Positions 1-6,154 of a DNA stretch of 6,206 nucleotides are shown in pieces. The DNA comes from Syntrophomonas sp. (GTDB taxonomy: Bacteria; Bacillota; Syntrophomonadia; Syntrophomonadales; Syntrophomonadaceae). A model generated the notes under the pieces. That model was given only the letters and a program-made list of their open reading frames with translations, did not search any database and was not told where the DNA came from. The DNA is taken from the NCBI GenBank assembly GCA_028693695.1, contig JAQUUV010000124.1, positions 1-6,206 on the forward strand, written 5' to 3'. A program made the position numbers and the translations under genes. Each line of letters starts with the position of its first letter. Positions within the stretch are counted from its first letter, which is position 1.

Positions 1-51
1 AGTTTTTTATTAATATTTATTAAGGGATTTGGGAGAAAAGATTACTGAAGT

Positions 52-58
52 GGAGGTG
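52..58 (+). promoter_or_regulatory. Ribosome binding site of the HEAT-repeat gene
   Basis: A GGAGGTG run lies 8 bases before the ATG at 67 and fixes that start. The AT-rich sequence before it (about 1-30) may hold a promoter or the end of an upstream gene, but I see no convincing -35/-10 pair. Confidence 0.8.
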
Positions 59-66
59 TCATTCCC

Positions 67-1134
67 ATGGTCGATATTTTGGATTATATTAGCGATCTTA
101 ACTCGGAAAATGAGAAGAAACGGGCTTTTGCGGCCGAGGATATTGCTTATGATGGTTTGAACGAGGGCATAGTTCCCTTAGTGGAAAGACTGCAAATTGA
201 AACATCCCGTTTTGTAAAAGAAGCGATAGTGAACAGTCTTAAAACCATGAACGGCACAGATTTGCTTGACAATGTGATTCCGCTTTTGCGCAGTGATGAC
301 GCATTTATTCGCAATGCCAGCATAGATATTCTTTCGGCTCAAGGGGGGAATGCCATAGAGCCAATCCGAAAACTATTAAGCGATCCTGATAAAGATGTGC
401 GAAAATTTGCCGTGGATGTGGTTATGCAACTTAAAAACGGCTATAGTGCTAATATGATAGCAGAAGCACTGGATGATGTAGATATGAATATTGTTATTAC
501 GGCGGTTGAGTATTTAGGACGGATGGAATCATATGCATATGCTCGCCGGATTAATGCGTTGCTCAAAAATACACCCAGTCTACTTCTGCGCTGCACTTGT
601 TTGGAAACCTTGGCTATTATAGCCGATAAAGAATCAGTGGCCACTGTGGCAGCAGTTTATCCCAACAGCCGCTTGATTAATCCCCTGGAATTATACTCGT
701 ATTTGAAGTTTATTGCTTATCGAGGAACTGAAGATGATCTGCCATTGATTATGGATTTGATGCGGGATAAGGGTCATATTATGCATAAAGAAATTATAAA
801 TGCTCTTCAAGGAATTCTGCATCGTATTCACCGGGACAGGCTGGACGAAGAATTATTGTCCGGGCTGATCGCATATTTGGAAACCGGTATCAATGATATT
901 AATAAATATGAACTGCTGGTTCTTTTGGCTGCGTTTAATAATGAAGGAATTTTTCCTATTTTGGTCAAATACGCTACTATTGACAACCTGCTTATTTGTC
1001 AGGGAGCCGTAGAAGGATTGGGAATATATGGCCAGAAAGAGGGACAAGCGGTTTTAACCGAACTTAAGTATAAGGTGACCGACGAAGAATTATTGGAAGC
1101 CATTGACCGGTCTCTTATCCAATTGCATAGATGA
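67..1134 (+). CDS. HEAT-repeat (PBS-lyase-like) protein of a chemosensory operon
   Basis: This is a 355-residue soluble protein built of alpha-helical HEAT-type repeats; no signal peptide or membrane segment is visible. The repeats are clearest at residues about 70-180, where a Leu-Leu-x-(S/D)-D-x-D-x-x-(I/V)-R pattern recurs with a period of 30-31 residues (starts near 71, 101, 131 and 162). Weaker repeats continue to the C-terminus (about 290-350). HEAT proteins of this kind are protein-binding scaffolds, not enzymes, despite the name PBS lyase. In the Myxococcus xanthus Che7 system a HEAT protein, Cpc7, is the partner of the CheY7 output regulator. Here the gene precedes cheR, cheY and cheA, so a similar role as output partner or regulator of the pathway is plausible but inferred. 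Its TGA stop overlaps the first base of the AGGTGAT ribosome binding site of cheR, which suggests translational coupling. The exact binding partner cannot be read from the sequence. Confidence 0.88.
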   Translation: MVDILDYISDLNSENEKKRAFAAEDIAYDGLNEGIVPLVERLQIETSRFVKEAIVNSLKTMNGTDLLDNVIPLLRSDDAFIRNASIDILSAQGGNAIEPIRKLLSDPDKDVRKFAVDVVMQLKNGYSANMIAEALDDVDMNIVITAVEYLGRMESYAYARRINALLKNTPSLLLRCTCLETLAIIADKESVATVAAVYPNSRLINPLELYSYLKFIAYRGTEDDLPLIMDLMRDKGHIMHKEIINALQGILHRIHRDRLDEELLSGLIAYLETGINDINKYELLVLLAAFNNEGIFPILVKYATIDNLLICQGAVEGLGIYGQKEGQAVLTELKYKVTDEELLEAIDRSLIQLHR

Positions 1135-1140
1135 GGTGAT
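1134..1140 (+). promoter_or_regulatory. Ribosome binding site deciding the cheR GTG start
   Basis: AGGTGAT lies 5 bases before the GTG at 1146 and overlaps the stop codon of the HEAT gene. No ATG at suitable spacing competes; the next in-frame ATG (residue 9) has no such site. This supports GTG initiation and translational coupling. Confidence 0.7.
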
Positions 1141-1145
1141 ATATA

Positions 1146-1976
1146 GTGGAATTACATTTAGAGTATTTCATGAAGCTGAGAAACCTGATCTATGAGCGAA
1201 CTGGGATCAGCTTTGAAGCTAACAAGATTTATTATATTAAAAAGAGACTACAGCAGCGTATGGAGGCATGCAGCTTTGGAGAGATAGACGAATATATCAA
1301 ACACTTGAAGCTTTTTGACCGGGACGGTCGTGAATTTCAAGAATTGATGAACCTTTTAACGGTCAATGAGACCTATTTTTTCCGTGAGTTTTCTCAGCTT
1401 CAAGTTTTTGCTGAAGCCTGTTTGGACGAAGTGGTGCAACGCAAACTGGCTCAGGGCGATAGGACGATTAAGATTTTTTCCGCCGGTTGTTCCACAGGTG
1501 CGGAGCCATATACCCTAGCTATTATTTTGAGAGAAATGCTGGATGATTTCAATCGCTGGGAAGTGATGATCAAGGCGGGTGACCTGGATGAAAATGTTCT
1601 GGCTGCTGCCCGTCGAGGGATCTATGATGAGCGCTCGGTGAAAGATGTGCCGGACAATTACCTGACAAAATACTTCACTAATCCTCGTCCGGGTGTATAC
1701 CAGATCAAACCGCAAGCCAGCGAATTGGTGGTCTTCGAGCACCTGAATCTTATGGATCGGCGTGCGTTGCGCTATGAAGATAACTATGACTTTGTTTTCT
1801 GCAGAAACGTGTTAATATACTTCGATGATGTTTCTCGTAAACAGGTGGTTGAGAAATTCTATGCAATGCTCAACAAAGGAGGGTTCATTTTCTTGGGCCA
1901 TTCTGAATCCTTGAGCCGGATTAGCACAGCCTTTAAGGTGAAACGATTGGACGGGCATATTGTATATCAAACATAG
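1146..1976 (+). CDS. cheR: Chemoreceptor glutamate methyltransferase CheR
   Basis: CheR transfers methyl groups from S-adenosylmethionine to glutamates of methyl-accepting chemotaxis proteins in the cytoplasm, giving adaptation together with a CheB methylesterase. The 276-residue protein has the usual CheR length. An all-alpha N-terminal domain (about 1-75) is followed by a Rossmann methyltransferase domain. Diagnostic motifs are NETYFFR (74-80), the SAM-binding AGCSTGAEPY (113-122), AGDLDENVL (144-152), FCRNVLIYFD (218-227) and LGHSESL (250-256). All look intact, so it should be active. No C-terminal TPR extension is present; the protein ends shortly after the catalytic domain. The start is GTG at 1146, 11 bases after the HEAT stop. 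No cheB is in the window, so either it lies elsewhere in the cluster or adaptation works through another route. The receptors are not encoded here. Confidence 0.97.
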   Translation: MELHLEYFMKLRNLIYERTGISFEANKIYYIKKRLQQRMEACSFGEIDEYIKHLKLFDRDGREFQELMNLLTVNETYFFREFSQLQVFAEACLDEVVQRKLAQGDRTIKIFSAGCSTGAEPYTLAIILREMLDDFNRWEVMIKAGDLDENVLAAARRGIYDERSVKDVPDNYLTKYFTNPRPGVYQIKPQASELVVFEHLNLMDRRALRYEDNYDFVFCRNVLIYFDDVSRKQVVEKFYAMLNKGGFIFLGHSESLSRISTAFKVKRLDGHIVYQT

Positions 1977-2007
1977 GGCTTGTCATGGTATATGGAGAGT
2001 AGCATCA

Positions 2008-2023
2008 TTAATACTATTATTAA
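2008..2023 (+). repeat. Short AT-only inverted repeat before cheY
   Basis: TTAATA (2008-2013) and TATTAA (2018-2023) form a perfect 6-bp inverted repeat with a 4-base loop, in the 62-base cheR-cheY gap. It abuts the cheY ribosome binding site. All pairs are A-T, so an RNA hairpin would be weak. It could be an operator half-site pair or chance. Confidence 0.3.
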
Positions 2024-2024
2024 G

Positions 2025-2033
2025 AAGGAAGGG
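2025..2033 (+). promoter_or_regulatory. Ribosome binding site of cheY
   Basis: AAGGAAGGG lies 5 bases before the ATG at 2039 and supports that start. It is purine-rich but not a perfect GGAGG. Confidence 0.65.
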
Positions 2034-2038
2034 ATATT

Positions 2039-2413
2039 ATGGGAGGGAAAGTTCTTATCGTGGATGATTCTGAAATGATTCGCAATTTCCACAGCTATAT
2101 AATAAAGACCATCGGTCTGGAAATTATTACGGCGGTAGACGGAGCCGATGCCTTGGAGAAAATCTATGGCAGCAATCAAGAACTTCTAGGTTGTATTACC
2201 GATATAAACATGCCCAATATGGATGGCTATACTTTTATTGAGCGCCTGCGGGAAGATCCCCAGTATGAAGATATACCCATAATCATTATTTCCACAGAAG
2301 ATGAGTTTAAAGACCGCGAGCGAGGTTTTGAAGCCGGAGCCAATGTCTATATTGTTAAACCCACTGATCCTGATGTGCTACTGGAGAATATTCGTATGCT
2401 ATTGGGAGTGTAA
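2039..2413 (+). CDS. cheY: CheY-type single-domain response regulator
   Basis: This 124-residue protein is a stand-alone receiver domain with no output domain. It should take a phosphoryl group from the CheA encoded next to it and act by binding a target protein. Visible receiver residues are the acidic pair D9-D10 (VDDSEMIR), the phospho-acceptor D55 (ITDINMPNMDGY), the switch residue S85 followed by T86 (IIISTE), Y104 and the conserved K107 (VKPTD). All active-site positions are present. The target may be a flagellar switch, a pilus motor, or the HEAT protein at the start of the operon. No flagellar or pilus gene is in view, so the output is undetermined. The gene ends 19 bases before the cheA start. 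The name cheY rests on domain architecture and neighbours, not on a demonstrated motor-binding function. Confidence 0.94.
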   Translation: MGGKVLIVDDSEMIRNFHSYIIKTIGLEIITAVDGADALEKIYGSNQELLGCITDINMPNMDGYTFIERLREDPQYEDIPIIIISTEDEFKDRERGFEAGANVYIVKPTDPDVLLENIRMLLGV

Positions 2414-2418
2414 TGAAA

Positions 2419-2425
2419 GGTGGAG
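2419..2425 (+). promoter_or_regulatory. Ribosome binding site deciding the cheA GTG start
   Basis: GGTGGAG lies 7 bases before the GTG at 2433. The same reading frame stays open upstream into cheY (to 2301), but that extension overlaps the end of cheY in another frame, has non-protein-like composition and lacks its own site. The ATG at 2413 is in a different frame. Confidence 0.75.
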
Positions 2426-2432
2426 AAACCCT

Positions 2433-5363
2433 GTGAAATTCACATTTGAATCGGACGATTTAGACATACTGCAGGGTATTGTTGAGGAATCGACTGAACA
2501 CCTGAATGGAATAGAAGAAGGTATACTCAGGCTGGAAATGGATTTTGATTTGGAGCTGGTTGACAGGGTCTTCCGAGCTATGCATTCAGTCAAAGGTGTT
2601 GCCAGTTTTTTAGACTTCGTACCTATCAAAGATACCGCCCACACGCTGGAATCATTTTTGACAGATATAAAAAAGGGAGTTTATGCAGCTAGCTCGGATA
2701 TTACAGATATATTGCTGCGTGGGGTGGATATTCTTAACCTGCAGGTAAGACAATTGCAAGCCCATATACAAGAGCTGGAAAACAACCCTCCCAGGGGATC
2801 CTTTGACCTTGAGATTAATGATTTGGGTTTTCGTGAATTTGTAGAGGAAGCTGAGGGGCTTAGGGCTAATGCAGTCCAATTCAGTGAAGCTCCACCTGAC
2901 GCAGTTAATGGTGATAGCCCCGCAACCTCAATAGTGAGCGGTGGCGAACATCAGGCGTACCCGCAGGGTGCAACATTATTGGAGAGCGATAGCGAACATC
3001 AGGCGTACCCGCAGGGTGAAACACCAGAATCTGCAAAAACCGTTGTGAAACTGGAGATGTCTTCCTTTCGGGATCAGATGATATTAGATTTTATAGAAGA
3101 AACTTTTGAACACCTCGATACCATCGAACAGAAGTGCGTGGAACTGGAAAAGCACAATGGTGACCCGGAAATCTTAAACGCTATCCTGCGTGGATTTCAT
3201 AGTATCAAAGGCGGGGCCGGTGTTATTTCCAGCATGCAGGAGCAGGATAACCCTGATGATCCGATTTTAGCAATAAAAGACCTGACCCATGGTACGGAGA
3301 CCCTTCTGCAAAATTATCGCAATCAATCCCAACAGCCGTCAAGCGAGGCTATAGACCTTATTCTGGCAGCAGTTGATAAGGTGGCAGTTCTTACTAAGCT
3401 GGTCACTGAACCGGTTCCGGGAGATTATTCAATTCAAAATCTGATGAATAAAATTGAATCATTATTCGTGTCAAAGAAAGAGGAACAACAAAATAACGTA
3501 GTGGAAAGCCAAGCAGTTGAAAATATGCCCGGTCAGTTGGCCGCATTTGTTAATATAAGCAGTCAGGCGCTTGATTCCATGTCTGGTCTTCTCAGCACAG
3601 TTAAATTAAACTACCCGATTAATGCTAAGCGGCTGAAACAATACATCCGAGCCTTAAAAAGCCTGACATCTACAGCCCGTTATCTGGATTATCACGAGGT
3701 GGAGCAATTTGTGGATGAATTCCTAACTCGTCTTAACCGTTATGTTCCGGAGCAAGATGTGCTCAGCTCTGATTTATTAGATTATATGAAAAATGCCTAT
3801 GAAAAAATCAAAGAGTTATTGGAAAGTAAGATAAACACTATTCGTGAGATGCTGGTGGAAGTGCCGGCTGAGTATGGTGAAAAACGGCTGGGAGAAATTC
3901 TGGTAGCTGAAAGAAAAGTTAGCGCCCAGCAAATGGATTGGGCTCTGGGTCAGCAAAAGAAGCTGGGCGAAATTTTGGTGGACAGCGGAATGGTGAAGTC
4001 GAAAGACATAGAAATTGCTGTGGCTAAGCAGAGCATAGCCAGAAACAAAGAGACCGCCATGGTGGAACAGGTGCGAGCTAGTTCTGAGATTGGCGGGCAG
4101 TCCATCCGGGTCAGTCAGGATAAATTGGATCGCTTGATGAACATGATTGGAGAGCTGATTATATCCAAGAATCGCATTTTTCACCTGTCCAGTAAGATTG
4201 GCATGGAATATGAAATGCCAGCTCTTTCTCGTGAGGTAAAAGGCGTGGCAGGAGAGCTGGCACGGATTTCCGATGAACTCCAGGATGCGATTATGTCGGT
4301 TCGCATGGTGCCATTGAAGGTATTGTTCCAGCGTTACCCACGTACCATTCGTGATACTTCTAAAAAAGCTGGTAAAATGGTGGAATTTATTATAGAGGGC
4401 GATGATACCGAGTTAGACAAGACCGTAATCGAGGCCATTAATGATCCATTGGTGCACATGTTACGCAATGCGGTTGACCATGCCATCGAACCGCCTGAGC
4501 AACGCCGAGCATATGGTAAGCCTGAAACTGGAAAGGTACGCCTCAAAGCCTATTATCAGGGTAACTACGTAGCCATAGAAATATCTGATGACGGGAAGGG
4601 TTTAAATCCCGAAGAACTAAAGCTCAAAGCCCTAAAAAAGGGATTGATAAAAGCTGAACAGATTGAAAGCATGAGTAACGAAGATGCCTATCACCTCATT
4701 TTTGCTCCCGGCTTTAGTACCAAGGATGTAGTAAGTGAATTGTCCGGGCGTGGAGTGGGTATGGATGTAGTAAGAAACAATATTGAATCCGTAGGTGGTT
4801 CAGTGAGCATGTCTAGCGCTATCAATGTGGGAACTACTTTCACCCTGAAGATCCCCCTGTCTATGTCAATTATTCGGGGTCTAATGGTGGAATCTGCTGA
4901 CCAGAGATTCATAGTCCCTCTCGATTCCATAGAAGAAACTGTCAAACTACCCCGGGATAGGATTAGAATTTATCAAAATAGCATGATGGCGGATATCCGG
5001 GAAGAGATACTACCGCTTATGGATTTAAGAGATATCCTAAAAATTGGTGATAAGTTTGCGAATAAATCCTCGGAACAACGCTTTGCAACATTAGTGGTGA
5101 GCGACAGCGAACATCAGGCGTGCCCGAAGGGTGCAAGCGACTTAATTGCGGTCGTGGTCATAAAAGTTGAGGGGATTAAATTTGGCCTGATAATTGACCG
5201 CTTTCAAAAAGAACAAGAATTTGTGGTCAAAGCCCTCACAGAGGAACTAGCCAGCCTGAAGATTTACACCGGAGCAACCATCCTGGGTGATGGCAGTGTG
5301 GTGCTGATTCTAAATACGGCTCAGTTTCTGCAAGTAGATACCACGGGTGAAAATGGGAGGTAG
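2433..5363 (+). CDS. cheA: CheA-type histidine kinase with multiple Hpt domains
   Basis: CheA autophosphorylates on a histidine of its Hpt (P1) domain and passes the phosphate to CheY. At 976 residues from the GTG start it is much longer than the usual 650-700. Order: Hpt1 about 1-110 with H51 (MHSVKG); linker with two tandem 16-residue repeats (164-195); Hpt2 about 209-330 with H256 (FHSIKGGAG) and a short extra loop after it; Hpt-like segment 365-437 with K409 in place of histidine; paired MshEN-like motifs 485-533; P3 dimerization helices from about 557; P4 ATPase with N box (HMLRNAVDHAIE, 675-686), G1 (DDGKG, 719-723), F box (APGFST), G2 (GRGVGMD, 772-778) and G3 (GTTF, 800-803); CheW-like P5 from about 810. 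P5 contains a third copy of the repeat (885-900). No clear CheY-binding P2 domain is seen. Kinase motifs are intact, so activity is expected. The architecture suggests an alternative-function chemosensory system (inference). Confidence 0.96.
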   Translation: MKFTFESDDLDILQGIVEESTEHLNGIEEGILRLEMDFDLELVDRVFRAMHSVKGVASFLDFVPIKDTAHTLESFLTDIKKGVYAASSDITDILLRGVDILNLQVRQLQAHIQELENNPPRGSFDLEINDLGFREFVEEAEGLRANAVQFSEAPPDAVNGDSPATSIVSGGEHQAYPQGATLLESDSEHQAYPQGETPESAKTVVKLEMSSFRDQMILDFIEETFEHLDTIEQKCVELEKHNGDPEILNAILRGFHSIKGGAGVISSMQEQDNPDDPILAIKDLTHGTETLLQNYRNQSQQPSSEAIDLILAAVDKVAVLTKLVTEPVPGDYSIQNLMNKIESLFVSKKEEQQNNVVESQAVENMPGQLAAFVNISSQALDSMSGLLSTVKLNYPINAKRLKQYIRALKSLTSTARYLDYHEVEQFVDEFLTRLNRYVPEQDVLSSDLLDYMKNAYEKIKELLESKINTIREMLVEVPAEYGEKRLGEILVAERKVSAQQMDWALGQQKKLGEILVDSGMVKSKDIEIAVAKQSIARNKETAMVEQVRASSEIGGQSIRVSQDKLDRLMNMIGELIISKNRIFHLSSKIGMEYEMPALSREVKGVAGELARISDELQDAIMSVRMVPLKVLFQRYPRTIRDTSKKAGKMVEFIIEGDDTELDKTVIEAINDPLVHMLRNAVDHAIEPPEQRRAYGKPETGKVRLKAYYQGNYVAIEISDDGKGLNPEELKLKALKKGLIKAEQIESMSNEDAYHLIFAPGFSTKDVVSELSGRGVGMDVVRNNIESVGGSVSMSSAINVGTTFTLKIPLSMSIIRGLMVESADQRFIVPLDSIEETVKLPRDRIRIYQNSMMADIREEILPLMDLRDILKIGDKFANKSSEQRFATLVVSDSEHQACPKGASDLIAVVVIKVEGIKFGLIIDRFQKEQEFVVKALTEELASLKIYTGATILGDGSVVLILNTAQFLQVDTTGENGR
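2922..2969 (+). repeat. 48-bp in-frame repeat, copy 1 (cheA linker)
   Basis: This encodes CheA residues 164-179, ATSIVSGGEHQAYPQG. It is directly followed by copy 2. The second half of the unit (26 bases from 2944) is identical to copy 2, while the first 22 bases differ at 7 sites, giving 41/48 identity by hand alignment. Confidence 0.9.
2957..2971 (+). other. Potential small hairpin in the repeat core
   Basis: GTACCC (2957-2962) can pair with GGGTGC (2966-2971) around a GCA loop, with one G-U wobble. An equivalent hairpin is possible in copy 3 (5120-5134), and a 5-bp version in copy 2. Its function is unknown, and the stem is short. Confidence 0.35.
2970..3017 (+). repeat. 48-bp in-frame repeat, copy 2 (cheA linker)
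   Basis: This encodes CheA residues 180-195, ATLLESDSEHQAYPQG, in exact tandem with copy 1. It is the copy closest to the distant third copy (43/48 bases by hand alignment). Confidence 0.9.
3525..3743 (+). other. Degenerate third Hpt-like domain of CheA
   Basis: CheA residues 365-437 look like a four-helix Hpt bundle. The segment RALKSLTSTARYLDY (406-420) aligns with the Hpt signature in which His-Ser-x-Lys-Gly-(A/G)-A is expected. Here the phospho-histidine is K409, the lysine is T412 and the glycine is S413. It therefore cannot be phosphorylated in the normal way and is probably structural or a docking surface. The match is by eye and needs a profile search. Confidence 0.55.
3885..4031 (+). 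other. Paired MshEN/GspE-N-like motifs within CheA
   Basis: CheA residues 485-508 and 510-533 each fit the 24-residue pattern RLGxx(L/V/I)2xxG(L/V/I)2xxxxLxxxLxxQ of MshEN domains, which bind cyclic-di-GMP in some type II secretion and pilus ATPases. Motif 1 starts RLGEILV and ends in Q508 but has R494 at the glycine position. Motif 2 starts KLGEILV, keeps G519 and ends in Q533. The two are separated by 1 residue, whereas the classical MshEN spacer is about 5, so ligand binding is uncertain. The segment sits just before the P3 dimerization helices. Confidence 0.6.
5085..5132 (+). repeat. 48-bp in-frame repeat, copy 3 (inside the CheA P5 domain)
   Basis: This encodes CheA residues 885-900, ATLVVSDSEHQACPKG, about 2.1 kb from copies 1 and 2 and in the same reading frame. 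It lies between the MDLRDILKIG region and the strand IAVVVIKVEG of the CheW-like domain, probably in a loop. It matches copy 2 at 43 of 48 bases. Confidence 0.88.
5355..5360 (+). promoter_or_regulatory. Ribosome binding site deciding the parA ATG start
   Basis: GGGAGG sits in the last two sense codons of cheA, 7 bases before the ATG at 5368. The frame is open from a GTG at 5347, but that longer start would add 7 residues before the conserved ParA N-terminus and lacks a site of its own. Confidence 0.75.
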
Positions 5364-5367
5364 CAAC

Positions 5368-6153
5368 ATGGCAGCGACTATTGTACTGGCTAACCGCAAA
5401 GGTGGCAGCGGCAAGACAACCACTACTATCAATTTAGCGGATGGACTGGCGCGCCAAGGAAAAAGGGTTTTGGTTGTGGATGCCGACTCTCAGGCTCAAT
5501 CTACTATAAGTTGCGGAATTATGCCTTACCAGCTTGCGGTGAGTATCTATGAGCTCTTGCATATAAGGATGGCAGATCCAGAGGCGGATAGTGAGATTGC
5601 TACAACTATTATTCGGGGTAAGCAAAGATTTGACCTGATACCTTCCAAGCCAGATCTATCCGCGTTGGAAATCGAACTGGCAGACATTTCTAACTGCCAA
5701 TCACTATTGAGAGATTTGCTTTTAGAAGTTGAAAATATTTACGATTATATATTAATAGATTTACCGCCTTCCCTGGGCTTAATAACGGTAAACGGTCTGG
5801 TGGCTGCTAACTGGCTTCTGATACCGATTGAGCCGACCTTTTTATCCATGGATGGCCTGGCGCAGATGACCAACATACTCTATAAAGTCAATGCAGAATT
5901 GAACCCGGAATTAAGACTTATGGGTATTGTGCCCATCAAATGTGATATGCGAACCAATCTAGCTCGCAATGTAGTAGAAGAGATCCGTCAAAATTTTGGC
6001 GATGACCGATTGCTGCCTGCGGTAAGAAATGACATTAAAATAGCTGAAGCACCTAGCTTCGGCAAGACTATTTTTGAATATGCAGCTAACTGTAGAGGTG
6101 CTTCTGATTACATGCAATTAGCTCAATCTATTATAGCCAGGAGTGGTGACTAG
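5368..6153 (+). CDS. ParA/Soj-family ATPase linked to the chemosensory operon
   Basis: This 261-residue protein is a complete ParA-type ATPase, of the size of chromosomal Soj. It has the deviant Walker A KGGSGKTTT (11-19, with signature lysine K11 and K16), the A' motif VVDADSQAQST (37-46), the Walker B YILIDLPPS (127-135 with D131) and the typical C-terminal APSFGKTIFEY (228-238). Such ATPases dimerize on ATP, bind DNA or a surface without sequence specificity, and are released by a partner protein carrying a basic N-terminal peptide. Location directly after cheA points to array positioning, as with ParC of Vibrio polar arrays or PpfA of the Rhodobacter sphaeroides cytoplasmic cluster, instead of chromosome segregation. 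It starts 4 bases after the cheA stop, and the next gene begins 1 base after its own stop. The specific role is inferred; it could also be a soj paralogue used for chromosome partitioning. Confidence 0.92.
   Translation: MAATIVLANRKGGSGKTTTTINLADGLARQGKRVLVVDADSQAQSTISCGIMPYQLAVSIYELLHIRMADPEADSEIATTIIRGKQRFDLIPSKPDLSALEIELADISNCQSLLRDLLLEVENIYDYILIDLPPSLGLITVNGLVAANWLLIPIEPTFLSMDGLAQMTNILYKVNAELNPELRLMGIVPIKCDMRTNLARNVVEEIRQNFGDDRLLPAVRNDIKIAEAPSFGKTIFEYAANCRGASDYMQLAQSIIARSGD
6139..6146 (+). promoter_or_regulatory. Ribosome binding site of the 3'-end gene
   Basis: AGGAGTGG inside the end of parA lies 8 bases before the ATG at 6155, supporting that start and translational coupling. Confidence 0.65.
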
Positions 6154-6154
6154 A

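Noticed and set aside
1..48. Open frame in the first 48 bases ending in TGA, a possible C-terminus (15 residues, hydrophobic then basic) of an upstream gene.
   Set aside because: Too short to assign. The region is very AT-rich, and a chance open frame of 15 codons is likely.
1985..2002. Five-codon mini-ORF (ATG to TAG) between cheR and cheY.
   Set aside because: No ribosome binding site of quality, and a length expected by chance.
1980..2020. TTGTCA at 1980-1985 as a -35 box for an internal promoter before cheY.
   Set aside because: No acceptable -10 hexamer lies 16-18 bases downstream; the TA-rich stretch is too far away.
2301..2432. 44-residue N-terminal extension of CheA from an ATG inside cheY.
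   Set aside because: It overlaps the conserved cheY coding sequence in another frame, has odd composition rich in Trp, Cys and Leu, and the GTG at 2433 has a proper ribosome binding site directly before the Hpt1 domain.
2922..3017. Tandem repeat pair as a CRISPR array or minisatellite.
   Set aside because: The units abut without spacers, are in-frame and are translated. Only two are in tandem, with a third far away inside the same gene.
3816..4184. Long minus-strand open frame of 122 codons opposite cheA.
   Set aside because: It lies opposite conserved CheA coding sequence, has His/Phe/Leu-rich composition typical of antisense frames, and resembles no family.
4691..4945. Minus-strand open frame of 84 codons opposite the CheA ATPase domain.
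   Set aside because: Shadow of the highly conserved G2/G3 region on the other strand.
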